In this document: piece by piece, positions 26,701-34,772 of the stretch
How the letters are laid out: each line of letters opens with the position of its first letter
Numbering within the stretch: position 1 is the first letter of the stretch
Notes under the pieces: model-generated
Database searches by the model: none
What the model was told of the DNA's origin: nothing
The model's input: only the letters and a program-made list of their open reading frames with translations
NCBI GenBank assembly: GCA_052387695.1
Contig: JBQTIX010000008.1
Span: 1 to 64,000, forward strand
DNA from: Panacagrimonas sp052387695
Lineage (GTDB): Bacteria; Pseudomonadota; Gammaproteobacteria; Nevskiales; Nevskiaceae
Direction: 5' to 3'
DNA: 64,000 bases
Position numbers and translations under genes: made by a program

Positions 26701-28128
26701 CTACTGCGCGGCGGCGGCCTCCGGTGTCCCCGGGACCGGGGCCACCACGACTCCGGTGCCGCCTTCGGTGATCTTCAGCTCAACGCGGCGATTGAGTTCA
26801 CGGCCGGCGTCACTGTCGTTGTCGGAGACGGGCACGCTCTCGCCCATTCCGACGGTGGTCATGCGCCCGGCATCGATTCCGCTGCTGACGAAGTACTGTT
26901 TCACCGATTTCGCACGACGCTCGGAAAGGCTCTGGTTGTACTCGTCCGAACCCTTGCCGTCGGTGTGACCCAGAATCTCGACCTTGACATCCGGGCGGGC
27001 TTTGAGCGCTTCCGCGACCATGTCGAGAATGGTCTTGGCGTTGGCGGTCAGCGAGGCCTTGTCGAACAGGAAGTTCACGCCGCGCAGCACGATGATGTCG
27101 CCCGCCTTGCAGCCGTCGAGGGTCATCGGCTCGCCCGGCTTCGGCGGCTGGCAGGGATTGGTCTCGTCGTTGTCGTCGGCCGAGTCGCAACCGCGGTCGC
27201 CCGGGTGATCGATCAGACCGTCGCCATCATTGTCCTTGCCGTCGCTGCACGCCTTGGGGTCGGTTTCGTCGCTGTCGTCCGCCGCGGTGCAGCCCGGATC
27301 CTGCGGGTAGTCCACGAGCCCGTCGCCGTCGTTGTCCAACGTATCCGAGCAGACCAGCAAGGGGGGGACGACGACGACGGGTTCCGGCACCGGTTCCACC
27401 ACCGGGTCGGGTCCGCGGAAGTAGTAACGCAGCGACGCCATCGCCGCGTGCGACTCGTATTCCGTCTCGACATTGCTCTCGGGATTATTGGCGAACACGT
27501 CGTACTCGCCGTCTTCGCCCTTGAGGTAGCGGTAATCGAGCGAAGCGACCCAATGGGCGCCGAGGTCGAAGCCGATGCCGGCGCCAGCCTGCCAGGCGAA
27601 CACGGTGTCATCGGCGTCGCGAAGCGCAAGGCCGGGCAGCACGCTGAGATCGAAGGCGGGGTCGTTGATCTTGGTCCGCGCTGCGCCCGCGCCACCGCCG
27701 ATGTAGGGATGCACGTTGCCCGACTTGTTGAAGTCGAGCCACAGGTTGAGCATCGCCGTCTGGGTTTCCTCTTCGCCTTCGACGACCGACGAGGGGCCGC
27801 GATTGGGGAACTCGATGTCGTCGAACTTGTCCTCGCGATGGTCGAGGTTCAGTTCCATGCGCAGGCCGCTGCGGAAGGCATAGCCCGTGACCAGTCCGGC
27901 AACCCAGCCGGTGTCGAAGGTGTTCTTGGCGAACTCGGAGCCGTCGTCGGGTCCGCCCAGCAACAGGTCGTAGTTGTAGATATCGAACGTCTGGTCTTCG
28001 GCGAAGTTTGCGCCGCCCTCCAGCCCCAGGTACCAACCATCGCCCGCTTGCGCAGCGAGGGGCAGAAGGCCCGCGAGAACCAGCAGAGAGCCGCGCGTCC
28101 ATCGAGTTACATCCATTTTCATTTTCAT
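26701..28128 (-). CDS. OmpA-family outer-membrane protein, copy 2
   Basis: A 475-residue paralogue of the protein encoded at 25068-26546, with the same order of parts: signal peptide ending LPLAAQA|GDGW, beta-barrel, two DNDGDG linker repeats with cysteines, and C-terminal peptidoglycan-binding domain (NFLFDKASL, GHTDGKGSDEYNQSLSERRA). The barrel differs more than the C-terminal domain, mainly at presumed surface loops. The first ATG of MKMKM was chosen because AAGGA lies five bases upstream. It is transcribed toward copy 1. Confidence 0.92.
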   Translation of the reverse strand: MKMKMDVTRWTRGSLLVLAGLLPLAAQAGDGWYLGLEGGANFAEDQTFDIYNYDLLLGGPDDGSEFAKNTFDTGWVAGLVTGYAFRSGLRMELNLDHREDKFDDIEFPNRGPSSVVEGEEETQTAMLNLWLDFNKSGNVHPYIGGGAGAARTKINDPAFDLSVLPGLALRDADDTVFAWQAGAGIGFDLGAHWVASLDYRYLKGEDGEYDVFANNPESNVETEYESHAAMASLRYYFRGPDPVVEPVPEPVVVVPPLLVCSDTLDNDGDGLVDYPQDPGCTAADDSDETDPKACSDGKDNDGDGLIDHPGDRGCDSADDNDETNPCQPPKPGEPMTLDGCKAGDIIVLRGVNFLFDKASLTANAKTILDMVAEALKARPDVKVEILGHTDGKGSDEYNQSLSERRAKSVKQYFVSSGIDAGRMTTVGMGESVPVSDNDSDAGRELNRRVELKITEGGTGVVVAPVPGTPEAAAAQ

Positions 28129-28428
28129 CCCATTCCTTAGCCGATTGAGCGGGGGAACAGGACCGACGGCAGCCCCTTTTCCCTGCTGGCCCCGTCTCCT
28201 TGCTGCAATCTTATTCAACACCCGTTGGGATGAGCCTATTCGAACGCGAGCGCGGGCTCTGTGCGCTATCGCACCCATGCCGCGCGGCTCCCCGCAATAC
28301 CCGTGCTGTGGGACGCTGCATTCGCCTGAAGAAAGGTCTTCGTGGCAAGCCGCTATAGTCACTGCGCGGCGTCGCAGGCCGCGCAAACGCTCCTGGACGG
28401 GTGGGCTGAGCACAGGATGTTGATCGAA
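28129..28428. other. Intergenic stretch between divergent ompA-like and rpsF genes
   Basis: No gene recognised. The stretch should hold the promoter of the OmpA-family copy 2 gene on the minus strand, but no convincing -35/-10 pair stands out. No tRNA-like or terminator structure was seen. Confidence 0.45.
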
Positions 28429-28457
28429 TTGCACCGTCAGGGGCGATCCCCTAGACT
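28429..28457 (+). promoter_or_regulatory. Sigma-70 promoter of the rpsF operon
   Basis: TTGCAC (28429-28434), a 17-base spacer and TAGACT (28452-28457), followed by TCGCGCC. The -10 and discriminator closely resemble those of rplU. The leader to the rpsF start is about 95 bases. Confidence 0.65.
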
Positions 28458-28559
28458 TCGCGCCCTTCGCGGCGCCTGGTCGTCGTGAAGACCCTGTCCC
28501 ACCGAGTGCAATCCGGGGGACTCACGCGGGTCGACAGGCCCGTATCCACAGGAGTTTGC

Positions 28560-28970
28560 ATGCGTCATTACGAAATTGTGGTCATGGTGCACCCGGACCA
28601 GAGTGATCAGGTTCCAGCCATGATCGAGCGGTACAAGGCCATGGTCGAAGTCGACGGCGGCAAGATTCACCGCCTGGAAGACTGGGGTCGGCGCCAGCTG
28701 GCCTACGCCATCGCCAAGCTGCACAAGGCCCACTACGTGCTGATGAACGTGGAGTGCACTGACAAGGCCCTGGGCGAACTCGAGAACGCCTTCCGCTTCA
28801 ACGATGCCGTGATCCGCAAGCTGGTGATGCGTACCGAAGTCGCGCAGACGGCGCAATCGCCTTTGTTCAAGGTGCCTGAGGAAGACAAGAAGCCCGAGTA
28901 CAAGCAGCGCCAGCAGGCGGAACTCGCCGCTGCGGACGCCGCCGCCGGCATCACCGAGGAGGCCGAATAA
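28560..28970 (+). CDS. rpsF: 30S ribosomal protein S6
   Basis: A 136-residue small-subunit protein that binds 16S rRNA with S18. MRHYEIVVMVHPDQSDQVPAMIERY and IHRLEDWGRRQLAYAIAKLHKAHYVLMN are the family core. An acidic, Ala/Glu-rich tail (EEDKKPEYKQRQQAE...EEAE) follows; RimK adds glutamates to this tail in some bacteria. AGGAG lies six bases before the ATG. The stop overlaps the rpsR ATG as TAATG. Confidence 0.97.
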   Translation: MRHYEIVVMVHPDQSDQVPAMIERYKAMVEVDGGKIHRLEDWGRRQLAYAIAKLHKAHYVLMNVECTDKALGELENAFRFNDAVIRKLVMRTEVAQTAQSPLFKVPEEDKKPEYKQRQQAELAAADAAAGITEEAE

Positions 28971-29197
28971 TGTCCCGCATGTTCCGTCGCAAGAAGTCCT
29001 GCAAGTTCACTTCCGAGGGCGCCACCAGTATCGACTACAAGGATCTGGCCACGCTCAAGCAATACATTGGCGAGAACGGCAAGATCGTTCCCGCCAGAGT
29101 CACCGGCACCAAGACGCGTTTCCAGCGCCAGCTCTCAGTAACCATCAAGCAGGCGCGCTTCCTGGCCCTGCTGCCGTACACCGACAAGCACGAGTAA
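28970..29197 (+). CDS. rpsR: 30S ribosomal protein S18
   Basis: A 75-residue ribosomal protein and partner of S6 in the 30S platform. RRKKSCKFTSEGATSIDYKDLATLKQYI and the basic GTKTRFQRQLSVTIKQARFLALLPY segment are diagnostic. It is translationally coupled to rpsF by one-base overlap. No priB gene lies between them, unlike in E. coli. Confidence 0.97.
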   Translation: MSRMFRRKKSCKFTSEGATSIDYKDLATLKQYIGENGKIVPARVTGTKTRFQRQLSVTIKQARFLALLPYTDKHE

Positions 29198-29212
29198 TCA
29201 GGAGAGCCCCGC

Positions 29213-29674
29213 ATGCAAGTGATTCTCCTGGAACGAGTCAAGAACCTCGGCGATCTCGGCGATACCGTCAAGGTCAAATCCGGTTACGGCCGCAACTTCC
29301 TGATGCCGCAGGGCAAGGCGCTGCCGGCGACGGATCCCAACCGCAAGGTGTTCGAGGCACGCAAGGCTGAACTGGTACGCAAGCACCAGGACTCGCTCAA
29401 CGGCGCCAAGATCCGCGCCGAAAAAATTGCCGGCCTCACGCTCAAGCTCAAGGCGCTGGCGTCGGAGGAAGGCAAGCTGTACGGCTCGGTCGGTCCGGCC
29501 GAGATCGTGGCCGCCGCCAAGACCGCCGGCGTCGAGATCCACAAAGCCGAGGTCGACATGGTCACCGGCCCGATCCGCGCCACTGGAAGTTTCACCGTCG
29601 CGGTCCGCTTCCATTCGGAAGTCGAGACCAGCATCACGGTGGTGGTCGAGGAACAGAAGGGCGGCACGTCGTAA
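29213..29674 (+). CDS. rplI: 50S ribosomal protein L9
   Basis: A 153-residue, two-domain L9 with a connecting helix. MQVILLERVKNLGDLGDTVKVKSGYGRNFLMPQGKAL is the N-terminal RNA-binding domain. The C-terminal domain starts near residue 75 (LASEEGKLYGSVGPAEI). It is the last gene of the rpsF operon and is followed by a strong terminator. Confidence 0.97.
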   Translation: MQVILLERVKNLGDLGDTVKVKSGYGRNFLMPQGKALPATDPNRKVFEARKAELVRKHQDSLNGAKIRAEKIAGLTLKLKALASEEGKLYGSVGPAEIVAAAKTAGVEIHKAEVDMVTGPIRATGSFTVAVRFHSEVETSITVVVEEQKGGTS

Positions 29675-29691
29675 GGGCATTGCAGTCGCTC

Positions 29692-29721
29692 AAAAGGCCC
29701 ACTCCGGTGGGCCTTTTTTTT
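29692..29721 (+). terminator. Rho-independent terminator after rplI
   Basis: AAGGCCCAC-TCCG-GTGGGCCTT stem with eight following T residues. It ends the rpsF-rpsR-rplI transcript. Confidence 0.92.
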
Positions 29722-30086
29722 GACCGACACGCGTAAACGAGGCAGGCCGGACCTCCCGCCTCTCACCGGTGAGGCAGGCCCAAAGCAAGCCGTAGCCTCC
29801 CGGTCTGCAAGTGTTCGAGCCCGCATGCGATGTCTGGCCCGTCGGGAGGACTCGACGAATTCCGAATCCGCTTGCGTGGCACAAGAACATTGAAACGGCC
29901 CCAGGCGTCTCGCCAGGCCGGGGTAAGGTTCTTCGTTGCCGCGAGTGGGGTGATTTCTGCGTCCGATTCCGAAGCCTACGACAGACGCACAGCGCGCTCA
30001 CATCAATTGCACAGACTTGTCCCCCGGGCGTCGCGATCGGCGGCGGTAAACTCGCGGCCCTTCCACCCCGTCTTCCCAGAGGCTTT
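29722..30086. other. Intergenic stretch upstream of dnaB, no gene seen
   Basis: About 365 bases without a convincing protein or RNA gene, although the dnaB frame stays open through part of it. A TAAACT box followed by CGCGG (30047-30052) may be the dnaB -10. No matching -35 is visible. Confidence 0.45.
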
Positions 30087-31451
30087 ATGGCCCAGATCCG
30101 GTCGCTCGCGACGCCGACCCGCCAGGCGCCGTATTCCGTCGAAGCCGAGCAGTCTGTGCTCGGCGGCCTGCTGCTCGACAACCGCGCCTGGAACGACATC
30201 GCCGACCGCCTGGCCGAGAAGGATTTCTACCGCGCCGATCACCAGCTCATCTGGCGCGGCATCTCGGACCTGATCGGCGCAGGCCGGCCCTGCGATTTCG
30301 TCACCCTCACCGAGCATCTGCGAGCGCGCAACCAGCTCGACGAGGCGGGTGGGCTGTCCTACCTGGGTTCGCTGGCCAACGACACGCCCAGCGCCGCCAA
30401 TGTCGGCGCTTACGCCGAGCTGGTGCGCGAGCGTTCGGTTCTGCGCAGCCTGGTCGCAGCCGGCGGCGACATCGCCGAACTGGGCTACCGGCCGGAGGGC
30501 CGCGAAGTGCCCGAGCTGATCGATCACGCCGAGCAGAAGGTGTTTGCGATCCGCGAACGTGGCGCGCGCGCGCGCAGCGACTACTTCAAGATGCCGGCGG
30601 TCCTCGACCAGGTGTTCAACCGCATCGACGAGGTGCGGCGCAACCCGGGCGGATCAGCCGGACTGCCGACCGGTTTCGCCGAATTCGACAACAAGACCAC
30701 CGGCCTGGGCGCCGGCGACCTGATGATCCTGGCGGCGCGACCCTCGATGGGCAAGACCACCCTGGCGATCAACATCGCCGAACACGTCGCCTTCGACCGC
30801 AAGGAAGCGGTGGCGGTGTTCAGCATGGAAATGAGCGCCGAGCAGCTCGGCTTTCGCGTCATCTCCTCGCGCAGCGGCATCCCCATGCAGCGCCTGCGCA
30901 GCGGCCAGTTGAACGACCAGGAAATGGACCAGCTCACCTGGACCATCGGCCGGCTGCGCGAGGCGCCGCTGTTCATCGACGAGACCGGCGGCCTGTCGCC
31001 GATGGACCTGCGCGCCAAGGCGCGGCGCCTGGCGATGCGCGAAAACATCAAGCTGCTGATCGTGGATTACATCCAGCTCATGCACGTGCCGGGGAAAGGC
31101 GACAATCGCGTACAGGAGATCAGCGAAATATCGCGCCAATTGAAGTCCCTGGCCAAGGAACTGGCGATTCCCATCATCGCGCTGTCGCAGCTCAACCGCG
31201 GTGTGGAGAGCCGAGACAACAAGCGCCCGCGCATGTCGGATCTGCGCGAGTCCGGCGGTATCGAGCAGGACGCCGACCTGGTGGTGTTCATCTACCGCGA
31301 CTGGGTCTACGACAAGAGCAAGGACGAGCGCGAGGCCGAGATCATCATCGCCAAGCAGCGCAACGGTCCGCTGGCAACGGTCAACCTCCAGTTCATCGGA
31401 GCCAATACCAAGTTCGAGAACCCGATGGGCGGAGCGGGATACCGGGAATGA
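30087..31451 (+). CDS. dnaB: Replicative DNA helicase
   Basis: A 454-residue hexameric 5'-3' helicase of the replication fork. The N-terminal primase-interacting domain begins PPYSVEAEQSVLGGLLLD-like at about 12. The RecA-type domain carries Walker A ARPSMGKTTLA, the KLLIVDYIQLM Walker B, and ESGGIEQDADLVVFIYR near the end. The ATG after CAGAGG was chosen; the open frame runs about 90 codons upstream without similarity. No intein is present. It overlaps alr by four bases (ATGA). Confidence 0.97.
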   Translation: MAQIRSLATPTRQAPYSVEAEQSVLGGLLLDNRAWNDIADRLAEKDFYRADHQLIWRGISDLIGAGRPCDFVTLTEHLRARNQLDEAGGLSYLGSLANDTPSAANVGAYAELVRERSVLRSLVAAGGDIAELGYRPEGREVPELIDHAEQKVFAIRERGARARSDYFKMPAVLDQVFNRIDEVRRNPGGSAGLPTGFAEFDNKTTGLGAGDLMILAARPSMGKTTLAINIAEHVAFDRKEAVAVFSMEMSAEQLGFRVISSRSGIPMQRLRSGQLNDQEMDQLTWTIGRLREAPLFIDETGGLSPMDLRAKARRLAMRENIKLLIVDYIQLMHVPGKGDNRVQEISEISRQLKSLAKELAIPIIALSQLNRGVESRDNKRPRMSDLRESGGIEQDADLVVFIYRDWVYDKSKDEREAEIIIAKQRNGPLATVNLQFIGANTKFENPMGGAGYRE

Positions 31452-32539
31452 TCCCGCGCGTCACCGCAACGGTGGATTTATCCGCGATCCGCCACAACCT
31501 CGCGCAGGTGCGCCGGTTGGCGCCAGCGTCGCGGGTGATGGCGGCGGTCAAGGCCGATGCTTACGGACATGGTGCGGTGCCCGTTGCGCGGGCGCTGGAG
31601 TCGGCGCAGGTCGATGCGCTCGCGGTCGCTTGCATGGAAGAGGCGCAGGTGCTGCTGGAGGCACATATCCGCGCGCCGATCGCCGTGCTCGAAGGCGTGA
31701 TCTCCGGCGAGGAAGCGGCACTCGCGGCCTACGAGGGCCTGCAGGTGGTGGTGCACGACTTCTGGCAGGTGGACCTGCTGGAGGCGATGCCGGGGCAATC
31801 CAATGTCGCGGTCTGGTTCAAGCTCGACAGCGGCATGCACCGGCTCGGGTTTCCGCTCGACGCGGTTCCCCGTCTGAGCGAGGTGCTGAAGCGTCATCCG
31901 AACTGGCGGTTCCAGGGCTGGATGACACACCTGGCGCGCGCCGACGAACCCGACTCGCCCGCAACCCCGTGCCAGATTTCGGATTTTGACGGCGCTCTGG
32001 ACGGTGTCGCGGGTGCCCGCTCGATCGCCAATTCCGCGGGACTGCTCGGCTGGCCCGGCGCTCATCGGGACTGGGTTCGGCCGGGCCTGGCGCTGTACGG
32101 CGCCAGTCCGCTGCCCGGCCATGTCGGCGCCGATCATGGACTCCGGCCGGCCCTGACGCTGGAGAGCCGCCTGATCGCGATCCGCGAGTACGCCGCTGCC
32201 AGCCCGATCGGCTACGGCGGGGCTTATATCTGCCCGGAGCGGATGCCGATCGGCGTGGTCGCGGTGGGCTACGCCGATGGCCTGCCGCGCAGCCTGCCCA
32301 ACGGCACGCCGGTCATCGTGCGTGGTCGTCGCGTGCCGCTCGCCGGGCGGGTATCGATGGACATGATCACGGTGGACCTGCGCGCGATCCCGGATGCGCG
32401 GGTCGGCGATCCGGTGCAGATCTGGGGCGCTGGTCTGCCGGTGGAGGAAGTCGCCGGACACGCTGGCACGCTGGCTTACGAACTGTTCTGCGGCCTGACC
32501 AATCGCGTGCGTTTCAGGTATCGCGGCGAGCAACGCTAG
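31448..32539 (+). CDS. alr: Alanine racemase
   Basis: A 363-residue PLP enzyme making D-alanine for peptidoglycan. The PLP lysine is Lys35 (AAVKADAYGHG). The second catalytic tyrosine is in SPIGYGGAYICPE / VAVGYADG region, and RVSMDMITVDL is conserved. It is translationally coupled to dnaB; dnaB-alr adjacency is standard in gammaproteobacteria. Confidence 0.96.
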   Translation: MIPRVTATVDLSAIRHNLAQVRRLAPASRVMAAVKADAYGHGAVPVARALESAQVDALAVACMEEAQVLLEAHIRAPIAVLEGVISGEEAALAAYEGLQVVVHDFWQVDLLEAMPGQSNVAVWFKLDSGMHRLGFPLDAVPRLSEVLKRHPNWRFQGWMTHLARADEPDSPATPCQISDFDGALDGVAGARSIANSAGLLGWPGAHRDWVRPGLALYGASPLPGHVGADHGLRPALTLESRLIAIREYAAASPIGYGGAYICPERMPIGVVAVGYADGLPRSLPNGTPVIVRGRRVPLAGRVSMDMITVDLRAIPDARVGDPVQIWGAGLPVEEVAGHAGTLAYELFCGLTNRVRFRYRGEQR

Positions 32540-32724
32540 CCAGGATTTCTCGCCACCTCTTTGGTAGAGGGGCGCTGATGGCGGGATTGAAGGTTGATCG
32601 CTCGGGTTCGTAGGGCCGGCTTAACGCGTCGCCGCGGCCAGGGCGTGGAAGCAGGCGCTCCTGCGTGAATCCAATCGCAACGGCACTCCGCGACCAATCC
32701 AAACCGCAGCCCACCGACGATTGT

Positions 32725-33891
32725 TTACGATCGCGACTGGTACGTCATGGTCTCGACCTCGCTGAACAAGCTCACGACCTTGGCATCGAAGAACGGCAGG
32801 ATCTGGGTTGAAATCACGCCGGTGATTTTTTTGACCGGGTCGATCCAGTAGTAGCTGTTGGCGAGGCCGGCCCAGGACAGGCTGCCGGCCGAGCGGCCTT
32901 CCGGTGTCTGTCGGGTGTTGATCATGAAGCTCAGGCCCCACTTGCAAGGGATGCCAGGCCAGAAGTCCGCAGCGTTCGAGAAGGGTGGCGCGGCGGGCAG
33001 CGGCGTGACCTCCAGTGCGCCCATCTGGTTCTGCGACATGGTCGCGACGGTTTGGGCTTCCAGTACGCGCGTGCCGTCGAGAGCGCCGCCGCCGAGGATC
33101 ATGCGGGTGAAGCGCAGGTAATCCGGTACCGGCCCGTACAGCGCGTGACCGCCCATATCCAGCGGCGCGTTCTGGTCGATTTCGAACGGGTAGGGCACCA
33201 GCGTGCCGTCCGGGAGACGCGCATGGACGCCGGCCAGCTTCTCGCGCTGCTGCGCAGTGAGGCGGAACCCGGTGTGGGTCATGCCCAGCGGGCCGAACAA
33301 ATGGTCGCGCATGAAGTCTCCCAGGCGCTGGCCGCTCACCTCCTCGACCATGCGACCGGCCCAGTCGATGCCGGGGCTGTAGTCCCAGCGGGTATCGGGG
33401 TCCCACAGCAGCGGGCGGTCCAGCGTGGCCTGCGTGCCACTGAGAATATTGCCGGCACCGCGGCTCTCCAGTTCGCGCGCGGGATCTGCGTTCCAGATCT
33501 CGTAGCTGAAGCCGGCGCTGTGCGTGAGCAGATTGCGCAGGGTCACCGTGCCGCGGGCGGGCCGCAGCCGGGGCTTTCCCGCGGCGTCGAAGCCTTCCAG
33601 CACCTGCATGTTGCCCAGCTGCGGACAGACTTTGGCCGCCGGTGCGTCCAGTGACAGTTTGCCGCGTTCGACCAATTGCATCGCCGCAGCGCCGGTCACG
33701 GCCTTGGTCATGGATGCGAACCAGGTCACGGTATCGACGGTCATCGCGGCGGGTTGGGCGAGCGAGCGCCTGCCGGAGGCGCCTTCGTAGAGGACGCCCT
33801 TGTCGTCGGCGATACAGAGGATGACGCCCGGGATGTCGCCTGAGCCGGTTGCGCGGGCGAGGCTTGCGTCCAGCTTGTTCTGTAGATTCAC
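32725..33891 (-). CDS. Beta-lactamase-fold serine hydrolase
   Basis: A 388-residue protein of the class C beta-lactamase/EstB esterase family. The nucleophile motif SMTK gives Ser60-Lys63. The tyrosine motif is YSPG near 162. The third motif region reads LSWAGLANSYYW. No signal peptide is seen, so it is probably cytoplasmic, which argues for an esterase or peptidase rather than a resistance enzyme. The start is GTG with GAGGAG six bases upstream; an ATG 45 bases earlier lacks this. It is convergent with alr and stands alone. Confidence 0.85.
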   Translation of the reverse strand: MNLQNKLDASLARATGSGDIPGVILCIADDKGVLYEGASGRRSLAQPAAMTVDTVTWFASMTKAVTGAAAMQLVERGKLSLDAPAAKVCPQLGNMQVLEGFDAAGKPRLRPARGTVTLRNLLTHSAGFSYEIWNADPARELESRGAGNILSGTQATLDRPLLWDPDTRWDYSPGIDWAGRMVEEVSGQRLGDFMRDHLFGPLGMTHTGFRLTAQQREKLAGVHARLPDGTLVPYPFEIDQNAPLDMGGHALYGPVPDYLRFTRMILGGGALDGTRVLEAQTVATMSQNQMGALEVTPLPAAPPFSNAADFWPGIPCKWGLSFMINTRQTPEGRSAGSLSWAGLANSYYWIDPVKKITGVISTQILPFFDAKVVSLFSEVETMTYQSRS

Positions 33892-34010
33892 GTCGTTCTC
33901 CTCAACGGGTTTTGCGTTCCGCCGGTTGGCGGTCAAGGTTGAGGCAAGATCCTTTGCCGGGCTCGGGATGACAACTGAGGGTGACCCCTTAGTGAAAGTG
34001 AAGCCCTCTG

Positions 34011-34111
34011 GTAGGTTGGTTCAAGCCGGAGACGGAACCGACAGGCTGCCAGTGGGCGACGGGCGCCGTCGGGTCCGCCCGCGAAAACCACGCGGGCTTG
34101 ACCCGACCTAC
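34011..34111. repeat. Extragenic palindromic repeat, GTAGGTCGG family
   Basis: Begins GTAGGTTGGTTCAAGCC and ends GGCTTGACCCGACCTAC, an inverted match of the start. It contains the GGGTCCGCCCGCG block shared with 4855-4987 and 51518-51642. It lies downstream of the response regulator and upstream of the serine hydrolase gene. Confidence 0.7.
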
Positions 34112-34151
34112 ACCCGAGCCTTGCAGAGGTTCCACAGGCCGTGTCCGCCAG

Positions 34152-34772
34152 CTATTGCTCCTTGCGCGGCGCCGCCGCGCGAAAGCGGCTTGCCAGTTCG
34201 CGCGCCGTGCCGACCTCCAGCTTGCGCAGGATGTTGGCGCGATGCACGTCCACGGTCTTGGGGCTGATCTCCAGCTCACGACCGATCTCCTTGCTGCTGC
34301 GTCCGGCGAGCGTGTGTTCCATCACTTCGCGCTCGCGGGCGGACAGGCGCGCGAGGCTCCGGTCGTCGTCGCGCCGCTTGAGCCAGTCCGCGTGTCGCTC
34401 CTCGGCGGAGCGGGTTGCGCGGTTGATGCATTCCAGGAACTGCTGCGGATTGAAGGGTTTCAACAGGAAATCCAGCGCACCCAGTTTCATCGCGCGCACC
34501 GCGCTGGGCACGTCACCATGGGCCGACAGGAAGATGATCGGCACGTCCGGCCGGAGCGGTGTCACTTTCTCCATCAACTCGATGCCGGAGAGGCCGGGCA
34601 TGCGCAGATCGAGCACCGCGCAGGCGGGGCCGGGATAGCTGAACAACTCGGCGAGAAAGGTTTCGGCGAGGTTGTAGGCGGTGGACGGGAGGTTCACCGA
34701 TTCCAGCAGCCAGGACAGGCCGCGGGTGACGTCGGCCTCGTCATCGACCAGGAAGATGCGGACCCCGGCCAT
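34152..34772 (-). CDS. Two-component response regulator, FixJ/NarL type
   Basis: A 206-residue transcription factor. The receiver domain (1-120) has DDE at 10-12, phospho-acceptor Asp55 (VLDLRMPG), and Lys105 (LLKPF). The C-terminal LuxR-type helix-turn-helix (about 140-200) contains LSAREREVMEHTLAGRSSKEIGRELEISPKTVDVHRANI. The ATG overlaps the kinase stop by one base (TGATG), so the pair is coupled. The TVDVHR element is typical of FixJ. Target genes are unknown; the nearby acyl-CoA synthetase is a candidate. Confidence 0.92.
   Translation of the reverse strand: MAGVRIFLVDDEADVTRGLSWLLESVNLPSTAYNLAETFLAELFSYPGPACAVLDLRMPGLSGIELMEKVTPLRPDVPIIFLSAHGDVPSAVRAMKLGALDFLLKPFNPQQFLECINRATRSAEERHADWLKRRDDDRSLARLSAREREVMEHTLAGRSSKEIGRELEISPKTVDVHRANILRKLEVGTARELASRFRAAAPRKEQ

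Noticed and set aside
26641..28140. 499-codon plus-strand frame opposite OmpA copy 2, and a similar one opposite copy 1
   Set aside because: The two antisense frames resemble each other only because the sense genes are paralogues.
29760..29840. GTTCGAGCCC resembling a tRNA T-arm near 29812
   Set aside because: No acceptor, anticodon or D arm can be fitted around it.
32725..33891. Antibiotic-resistance beta-lactamase
   Set aside because: The fold and SMTK motif fit, but no signal peptide is seen and the other motifs match esterase relatives better.
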